A stretch of 12,133 nt of DNA from Candidatus Aerophobota bacterium. Its GTDB lineage: Bacteria; Aerophobota; Aerophobia; Aerophobales; JAGGXI01. The stretch is from positions 1-12,133 of the forward strand of contig JAGGXI010000040.1 of assembly GCA_021163155.1 (NCBI GenBank). The letters run 5' to 3'. This document shows positions 7,750 to 12,133 of this stretch, in pieces (position 1 is the stretch's first letter; each line of letters starts with the position of its first letter). The notes under the pieces were generated by a model. That model ran no database searches. It saw only the letters and a list, made by a program, of their open reading frames with translations, and was not told the DNA's origin. The translations under genes and the position numbers were made by a program.

Positions 7750-8207
7750 TAATTTTTGTCTCCTCCGTTTTTTAACCAATCGTTTTTTTCATATGAGTAA
7801 ATCTCCTCTAGTTTAAAGAGGCAGCTAATCTCTTGTTGGGCAGAGAGAAGACAATCTGAACTATGGATAATATTTCTTCTCCCGTCAAAGGCGTATCTAT
7901 TTCTAATTGTTCCTGGCCGAGCCTCTTCTGGTTTAGTTTCTCCTATGATCTCTCTTACCCGTTTTATTGCCCCTTTCCCCTCTGCTATTAAGGCTACACA
8001 AGGAGCACTAATCATAAAATCAATCAATCCCTGGAAAAAATGTTTATCCTTATGGGGAAGATAGAGTTCTTCTGCTTTCTCCTTGCTTAAGGAGATCATT
8101 TTTAATCCTACTATTTTTAATCCTTCTTTTTCTAACCTTTCTATTATTCTACCAATTAAAGATTTACATACTCCATCAGGTTTAATTAAAATAAGAGTTC
8201 TTTCCAA
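7749..8207 (-). CDS. ndk: Nucleoside diphosphate kinase
   Basis: Ndk transfers the gamma phosphate from ATP to other nucleoside diphosphates through a phosphohistidine, balancing NTP and dNTP pools in the cytoplasm. The 152-residue protein starts ERTLILIKPDGV, with K9 in the nucleotide-contacting IKPDG. PEEARPGTIR (94-102) matches the family, and the catalytic histidine is H115 in NIIHSSD. The usual motif is N..HGSD or N..HASD, so the Ser after His is a mild variant. The tail after FKLEEIY is slightly longer than in the E. coli protein. It starts with TTG, chosen because the family N terminus begins exactly there and AAAGGGAG precedes it by 4 bases. The stop overlaps the start of the DUF1015 gene. 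It sits 22 bases after ilvN. Confidence 0.97.
   Translation of the reverse strand: MERTLILIKPDGVCKSLIGRIIERLEKEGLKIVGLKMISLSKEKAEELYLPHKDKHFFQGLIDFMISAPCVALIAEGKGAIKRVREIIGETKPEEARPGTIRNRYAFDGRRNIIHSSDCLLSAQQEISCLFKLEEIYSYEKNDWLKNGGDKN
7760..7766 (-). promoter_or_regulatory. Ribosome-binding site deciding the DUF1015 start
   Basis: GGAGGAG on the minus strand lies 10 bases before ATG 7749, inside the last codons of ndk. No comparable site precedes the alternative upstream TTG at 7779, which supports the shorter protein beginning MPKIKPF. Confidence 0.7.
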
Positions 8208-8229
8208 TTTTCTCCCTTTAGTTTAGGTT

Positions 8230-8712
8230 TTATTTCTCCTCTCGAGGAATAGCGATTTTTCCTGTGCGTATTAATTTTTTGATTCCAAATGGTTTTAGTA
8301 ATCTCAAGAGAGCTTTTATTTTATTCTCTGCTCCTGTTGCCTCTATAGTAAAGGCAAGAGGATGAAAATCTACTATTTTTGCTCGAAAAATGTCTGTTAT
8401 ACGCATAATTTCAGCTCTATCCACTTTTTTAGCAGATACTTTCACCAGAATTAGTTCTCTCTCTATAATGTTTTTTCCTGTTAAATCGACTACTTTAATT
8501 ACATCTATCAGTTTACGTAGTTGTTTGATTACCTGTTCAATAATTTGATCATCTCCAGGGACAACCATAATTATATGAGAAATAGTAGGGTCCTCTGTTT
8601 CTCCTACAGTCAAACTATCTATATTAAATCCTCTCGCACTAAATAGAGATGAAATTCGAGCTAATATTCCAAATCGATTCTCTACTTCTACGGAAATTGT
8701 ATGTTTTATCAA
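8230..8712 (-). CDS. ilvN: Acetolactate synthase small (regulatory) subunit
   Basis: This regulatory subunit (IlvN/IlvH) activates the catalytic IlvB subunit of acetohydroxyacid synthase and gives feedback inhibition, typically by valine, in branched-chain amino acid synthesis. The 160 residues contain an N-terminal ACT domain (about 3-75, with [30 protein letters not shown] and [15 protein letters not shown]) and the C-terminal ALS small-subunit domain (about 80-155, with ERELILVKV and [14 protein letters not shown]). The start codon is TTG in a TTGA overlap with the ilvC stop, so it is translationally coupled to ilvC; the family N terminus fits this start. Two things are odd: it follows ilvC instead of preceding it, and no ilvB is present in the window. 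The catalytic partner must be encoded elsewhere if the pathway is complete. Confidence 0.96.
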   Translation of the reverse strand: MIKHTISVEVENRFGILARISSLFSARGFNIDSLTVGETEDPTISHIIMVVPGDDQIIEQVIKQLRKLIDVIKVVDLTGKNIIERELILVKVSAKKVDRAEIMRITDIFRAKIVDFHPLAFTIEATGAENKIKALLRLLKPFGIKKLIRTGKIAIPREEK

Positions 8713-9710
8713 TTTTGTTCTTCTTTAATCCAGCTCATCATTTTTCTTAAATTTTGGCCTACCTTTTCTATTAAATGTTCCTTGTCCTTTTTAGCTAAAG
8801 CATTAAAGACAACTCTATTGCTTTTGTTTTCCAGGACCCATTCTCGAGCAAATTCACCTGATTGAATTTCTTTTAATATTTTCCTCATTTCTTCTTTTGT
8901 TTTTTCTGTTATAATTCTGGGGCCACGTGTAAGATCTCCGTATTCTGCTGTATTACTAATATCGGACCTCATTTTACTAAAGCCACCTTCATATATAAGG
9001 TCAACAATAAGTTTTAACTCGTTTAAACATTCAAAATAAGCCATTTCTGGTTGATAGCCTGCTTCTACTAAGACCTCAAAACCAGCTTTAATTAAGGCAG
9101 TAACTCCTCCACAGAGAACTACCTGTTCTCCAAATAAATCTGTCTCTGTTTCTTCTTTAAAACTTGTTTCTATCACTCCTGCTCTGGTTCCCCCAATTCC
9201 TTTAGCATAAGCTAAGGCCATGTTTTTTGCTAAACCACTGGCATTTTGTTGAATAGCAATCAGACAGGGGACCCCCTTTTTATCTACGTACATTTTTCTT
9301 AGTAATGAACCTGGGCCTTTAGGGGCTACCATAAATACATCCACGTCTGGAGGAGGAACAATCTGGTTAAAATGGATATTAAATCCATGTGAGAAGCCTA
9401 AAGTCTTCCCTTTTTTTAAATAGGGAGAGATGTCCTTTTTATATAACTCTCCCTGGGATTCATCAGGAACAAGAATTTGAATAATATCTGCCTCTTTGGC
9501 TACCTCTTTCACCTCTTTAACTATAAAATTTGATTCTTTAGCTTTTCTCCAGTTGAGACTCTCTTTGATATCCGCTACTATTACTTTCATCCCACTGTCT
9601 CTAAGGTTTTGTGCCTGAGCATTTCCCTGGTTTCCGTAACCGATTATACCAATTGTTTTTTCTTTTAAATCTTCTAAATTTGCGTCTTCATCATAATAGA
9701 TTTTAATCAC
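8709..9710 (-). CDS. ilvC: Ketol-acid reductoisomerase, class I
   Basis: IlvC isomerises and reduces acetolactate or acetohydroxybutyrate in Val/Ile/Leu synthesis, using NAD(P)H and magnesium. The 333 residues fit the short class I form. The N-terminal Rossmann domain has [20 protein letters not shown] (21-40) and catalytic-region H108 in FSHGFNIHF. The helical domain holds the metal ligands D191 and E195 (TETDLFGEQ), E227 and E231 ([14 protein letters not shown]), and S252 in [11 protein letters not shown]. The loop after the second strand reads [12 protein letters not shown], with Asp47 and Glu50 where NADPH-using enzymes usually have VGLR.GS; this suggests altered cofactor preference. Other departures are KGPGS for KGPGH and CLNE for CLHE. 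It starts with GTG, with AAGGGGG 5 bases upstream, 21 bases after ilvE. Confidence 0.98.
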   Translation of the reverse strand: MIKIYYDEDANLEDLKEKTIGIIGYGNQGNAQAQNLRDSGMKVIVADIKESLNWRKAKESNFIVKEVKEVAKEADIIQILVPDESQGELYKKDISPYLKKGKTLGFSHGFNIHFNQIVPPPDVDVFMVAPKGPGSLLRKMYVDKKGVPCLIAIQQNASGLAKNMALAYAKGIGGTRAGVIETSFKEETETDLFGEQVVLCGGVTALIKAGFEVLVEAGYQPEMAYFECLNELKLIVDLIYEGGFSKMRSDISNTAEYGDLTRGPRIITEKTKEEMRKILKEIQSGEFAREWVLENKSNRVVFNALAKKDKEHLIEKVGQNLRKMMSWIKEEQN

Positions 9711-9731
9711 CTTATCCCCCTTCTAAATTTT

Positions 9732-10607
9732 TTAATAAATAGGTGTTCCTTCACTTTGAGTTAATTGACGAAATTTTTTTATTAATTTTCGGGTAATTTT
9801 TCCCATTTTCCCTTCACCAACGATCTTTTTGTTTATCTTAGTTACTGGGGCAACCTCAGCAGCTGTTCCTGTAAGGAAGCATTCTTCACTATTATAGAGT
9901 GAAGAAGTAGTAAAAGGCTCTTCTTTAATGGGTATCCCCTCTTTGATAGCTAATTTTAATATCGCACTTCGAGTAATTCCTTCCAAAACTCCTATCCATA
10001 TAGGAGGAGTAATAATGACGCCCTCTTTTACTATAAAAATATTATCTCCTGTACATTCAGCTACATAACCATCTTTATTTAATATTATTGCTTCCGAAGC
10101 TCCTTGAATGTTTGCCTCTATTTTAGCTAAAATGTTATTAAGATAATTTAAAGATTTAATGCGAGGGTCTAACGCAGAAGGAATGTTTTTTCGTACAGAG
10201 GAGACTATTACCTCTATTCCCTTCTCGTAAAGTTCTTCTGGATACATCACTATGTGGTGAGTAATAATAATTAACTGGGGATGTGGACATTTACGAGGGT
10301 CTAATCCTAAATCACCTTCTCCTCGAGAGACAACCAATCGAATATAGGCATCTTTTAGCTTATTTTTTCTTAAGGTTTCCAGCACTTTCTCTTTTAAATC
10401 TTCTCTGGAGAAAGGAATTTCTAAAGAAATGGCTTTAGCAGAGTTGTATAATCTTTTAAGGTGTTCCTCTAACCTAAATACTTTTCCTTCATAAGCTCTT
10501 ATTCCTTCAAACACCCCATCTCCGTAGAGAAATCCATGGTCAAAAACCGATATCTTCGCCTCATCTTTAGAAACATACTTTCCATCTACGTAAATCCATA
10601 AAGACAT
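9732..10607 (-). CDS. ilvE: Branched-chain amino acid aminotransferase (class IV, PLP)
   Basis: IlvE performs the last step of Val, Ile and Leu synthesis, moving an amino group from glutamate to the 2-oxo acid. The 291 residues are a fold type IV PLP enzyme. The N-terminal YVDGKYV and DHGFLYGDGVFEGIRAY (23-39) are typical, the PLP lysine is K151 in RIKSLNYLNNILAKIEA, and GYVAECTGDNIFIVKEG (180-196) and FLTGTAAEVAPVT (244-256) support BCAT over D-amino acid aminotransferase or aminodeoxychorismate lyase. The ATG has a strong AAAGGAG site 8 bases upstream. It follows lysS by 29 bases and precedes ilvC by 21, which places it in the same operon as its pathway partners. Confidence 0.95.
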   Translation of the reverse strand: MSLWIYVDGKYVSKDEAKISVFDHGFLYGDGVFEGIRAYEGKVFRLEEHLKRLYNSAKAISLEIPFSREDLKEKVLETLRKNKLKDAYIRLVVSRGEGDLGLDPRKCPHPQLIIITHHIVMYPEELYEKGIEVIVSSVRKNIPSALDPRIKSLNYLNNILAKIEANIQGASEAIILNKDGYVAECTGDNIFIVKEGVIITPPIWIGVLEGITRSAILKLAIKEGIPIKEEPFTTSSLYNSEECFLTGTAAEVAPVTKINKKIVGEGKMGKITRKLIKKFRQLTQSEGTPIY

Positions 10608-10636
10608 TTTTTCTTCTCCTTTTTTTGTTACTCTTC

Positions 10637-12088
10637 CTATTTTTTAGATTTCATTTGAGGAAAGAGAATAACATCACGAATAGAAGCAGAATCTGTAAGA
10701 AGCATCGTCAGCCTATCTATTCCTATCCCTAAACCTCCTGTAGGAGGCATACCGTATTCTAATGCTTCTAAAAAGTCTTCATCTAAATCTGGAGCATCTT
10801 CCTCGCCTGCAATTTCCATAAATCTTTTTCTTAAGTCAATGGGGTCATTTAATTCAGAGTAAGCATTTCCTATCTCCTGTCCTCCTATAAATATTTCGAA
10901 ACGTTCTATTAATGAGGGTTGCTCTTTTTTTCTTTTAGCTAAAGGACAGGTCTCATAAGGATAATCTGTAACAAAAGTAGGGTTGATTAATTTTGGAATA
11001 ACTTTTTTATCCAAAAGATGTTCCATTATCTGATCGTTTCTTAATCCCTCTGTTTTTACTCCTTCCTTTTGAGCCACCGCTTTAAGTTCTTTCTCGTTTT
11101 TGTAATTAACTTCAATATGCCCTATTTTTTTAAGAGCTTCTTTGAAAGTTATCCTTTTCCATGGAGGCGAAAGTTCTATCTCTTTTCCCTGATATTTAAT
11201 CCTTGAATTTCCTTTCACCTCTTTTGATACAGTATAGATAAGCTCTTCAGAAAAGTTCATCACCTCTTCATAAGTATTATAAGCAGAATATGACTCCATC
11301 ATAGTGAATTCAGGATTGTGAAATCTATCTATACCTTCGTTTCTAAAGTCCTTACCTATCTCATATACCTTTTCTATTCCTCCTACTACTAATTTTTTAA
11401 GGTAAAGTTCAGTAGCTATACGGAGATAGAGGTCCTCATTTAGGGCTCGATGATGTGTCTGGAAAGGACGAGCTGTGGCTCCTCCCGCAATAGGCTGCAG
11501 TATAGGCGTTTCCACTTCCAAAAAGCCTTTTCTGTCCAAAAAATCCCTTACAGATTTAATTATTTTTGCTCTTAGGATAAAAGTTTCTTTTGTCTTAAGA
11601 TTAAATAGAAGGTCGAGATAACGTTTTCTATACCGTAATTCTATATCCTGAAGCCCGTGCCATTTTTCAGGAAGAGGACGAAGAGATTTAGATAATAAGG
11701 TAAGATAGAAAACATCAATAGTTAACTCTCCCATTCTTGTCTTAAATACTTTTCCTTTTACTCCAATGATATCTCCTACATCCAATTTTTGAAAAAGGGA
11801 ATAGCTTTCTTTTAAGTTTTCTTTGCGAATATAGATTTGTATCTTGCCCTCCTGGTTTACTATATCGGCAAAGCCTGCTTTTCCATGTCCTCGTAGAGCC
11901 GTAATTCTTCCCCCGAGAGAGACCTCTTTATCTGTTTTTTCACCCACTTTTAGTTCTTTGTAATCTTTTATTATTTCTCTGAGAGATTGAGGAGTAAATC
12001 TTTGTAAGTAAGGATTTTTTCCTCTATCTATCCATTCTTTAAGTTTTTCTTCTCTCTCTTTAAATAATTTATTTTCAGATGGTTCCAT
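10637..12088 (-). CDS. lysS: Lysyl-tRNA synthetase, class II
   Basis: LysS charges tRNA-Lys with lysine in the cytoplasm. The 483 residues form an N-terminal OB-fold anticodon-binding domain (about 55-135, with VSLGGRITALRGHGKAGFAD) and the class II catalytic core. Motif 1 falls around RDFLDRKGFLEVETPIL (181-197), followed by AGGATARPFQTHH and the substrate-pocket segment RIATELYLKKL. Motif 2 is DFRNEGIDRFHNPEFTMME (247-265), FVTDYPYETCPLAK lies at 372-385, and motif 3 is GGLGIGIDRLTMLLT (451-465). The length is slightly below that of E. coli LysS (about 505). The ATG is preceded by only a weak AGAGAG site. It is the first gene of the visible operon and is preceded by a T-rich stretch and an inverted repeat, so transcription may begin just upstream. 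Intact. Confidence 0.98.
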   Translation of the reverse strand: MEPSENKLFKEREEKLKEWIDRGKNPYLQRFTPQSLREIIKDYKELKVGEKTDKEVSLGGRITALRGHGKAGFADIVNQEGKIQIYIRKENLKESYSLFQKLDVGDIIGVKGKVFKTRMGELTIDVFYLTLLSKSLRPLPEKWHGLQDIELRYRKRYLDLLFNLKTKETFILRAKIIKSVRDFLDRKGFLEVETPILQPIAGGATARPFQTHHRALNEDLYLRIATELYLKKLVVGGIEKVYEIGKDFRNEGIDRFHNPEFTMMESYSAYNTYEEVMNFSEELIYTVSKEVKGNSRIKYQGKEIELSPPWKRITFKEALKKIGHIEVNYKNEKELKAVAQKEGVKTEGLRNDQIMEHLLDKKVIPKLINPTFVTDYPYETCPLAKRKKEQPSLIERFEIFIGGQEIGNAYSELNDPIDLRKRFMEIAGEEDAPDLDEDFLEALEYGMPPTGGLGIGIDRLTMLLTDSASIRDVILFPQMKSKK

Positions 12089-12114
12089 TTTTATCTCTCT
12101 TTAATATAATAAAA

Positions 12115-12133
12115 GAATAAGAAATCCTTATTC
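12115..12133 (-). terminator. Perfect inverted repeat upstream of lysS, possible terminator of the preceding gene
   Basis: GAATAAG (12115-12121) and CTTATTC (12127-12133) form a perfect 7-base stem with a 5-base loop, at the very edge of the window. On the minus strand it is followed by TTTTATTATATT, so it could terminate an upstream minus-strand gene or act as an operator in the lysS leader. The stem may extend outside the window. It is AT-rich and short, hence low confidence. Confidence 0.35.

Noticed and set aside
7749-7779. TTG start at 7779 for the DUF1015 protein, adding ten basic residues
   Set aside because: Family members begin near MPKIKPF, the strong GGAGGAG site fits ATG 7749, and no ribosome-binding site precedes the TTG.
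1-12133. CRISPR array, tRNA/rRNA genes, phage or defence island
   Set aside because: I saw no regularly spaced direct repeats, no tRNA-like cloverleaf, and no phage or defence genes apart from the hicBA remnant.

Overview
The window is an AT-rich stretch of a bacterial genome in which almost all DNA codes on the minus strand. Eleven intact genes run from about 12088 down to 397 with tiny gaps or overlaps. In transcription order they are lysS, ilvE, ilvC, ilvN, ndk, a DUF1015 gene, dprA, topA, xerC, hslV and hslU. The proteins are rich in Lys, Glu and Ile, and several genes start with TTG or GTG.

The block dprA-topA-xerC-hslV-hslU resembles the Firmicutes order dprA-topA-trmFO-xerC-hslVU-codY, but trmFO and codY are absent. 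The lysS-ilvE-ilvC-ilvN-ndk-DUF1015 half is not an arrangement I associate with a well-studied model organism. Together this suggests an AT-rich, perhaps uncultivated, bacterial lineage with a Firmicutes-like ancestral order. The lineage assignment is an inference and is weak.

Layout: bases 1-306 (plus strand) hold the end of a hicB-like antitoxin gene and a hicA toxin gene broken by one missing base. Bases 307-396 are the convergent intergenic region, with a perfect hairpin that is a likely weak terminator for the minus-strand operon and a motif like those seen at mobile-repeat ends. Bases 397-2285 encode the HslVU protease. Bases 2286-2407 are the only sizeable gap in the operon and hold a two-armed palindromic element plus a possible weak promoter. 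Bases 2408-6484 encode DNA-handling proteins (XerC, topoisomerase I, DprA). Bases 6481-8207 encode DUF1015 and nucleoside diphosphate kinase. Bases 8230-10607 encode branched-chain amino acid enzymes. Bases 10637-12088 encode lysyl-tRNA synthetase, and the last bases hold another perfect inverted repeat cut by the window edge.

Functionally this is a housekeeping operon: protein synthesis (LysRS), Val/Ile/Leu synthesis (IlvE, IlvC, IlvN, but no catalytic IlvB), nucleotide balance (Ndk), DNA uptake, topology and dimer resolution (DprA, TopA, XerC), and ATP-dependent proteolysis (HslVU). I found no convincing undescribed multi-gene system. The points most worth a second look are the palindromic element, the frameshifted hicA, the unusual ilvC-ilvN order without ilvB, and the acidic cofactor loop of the IlvC protein.
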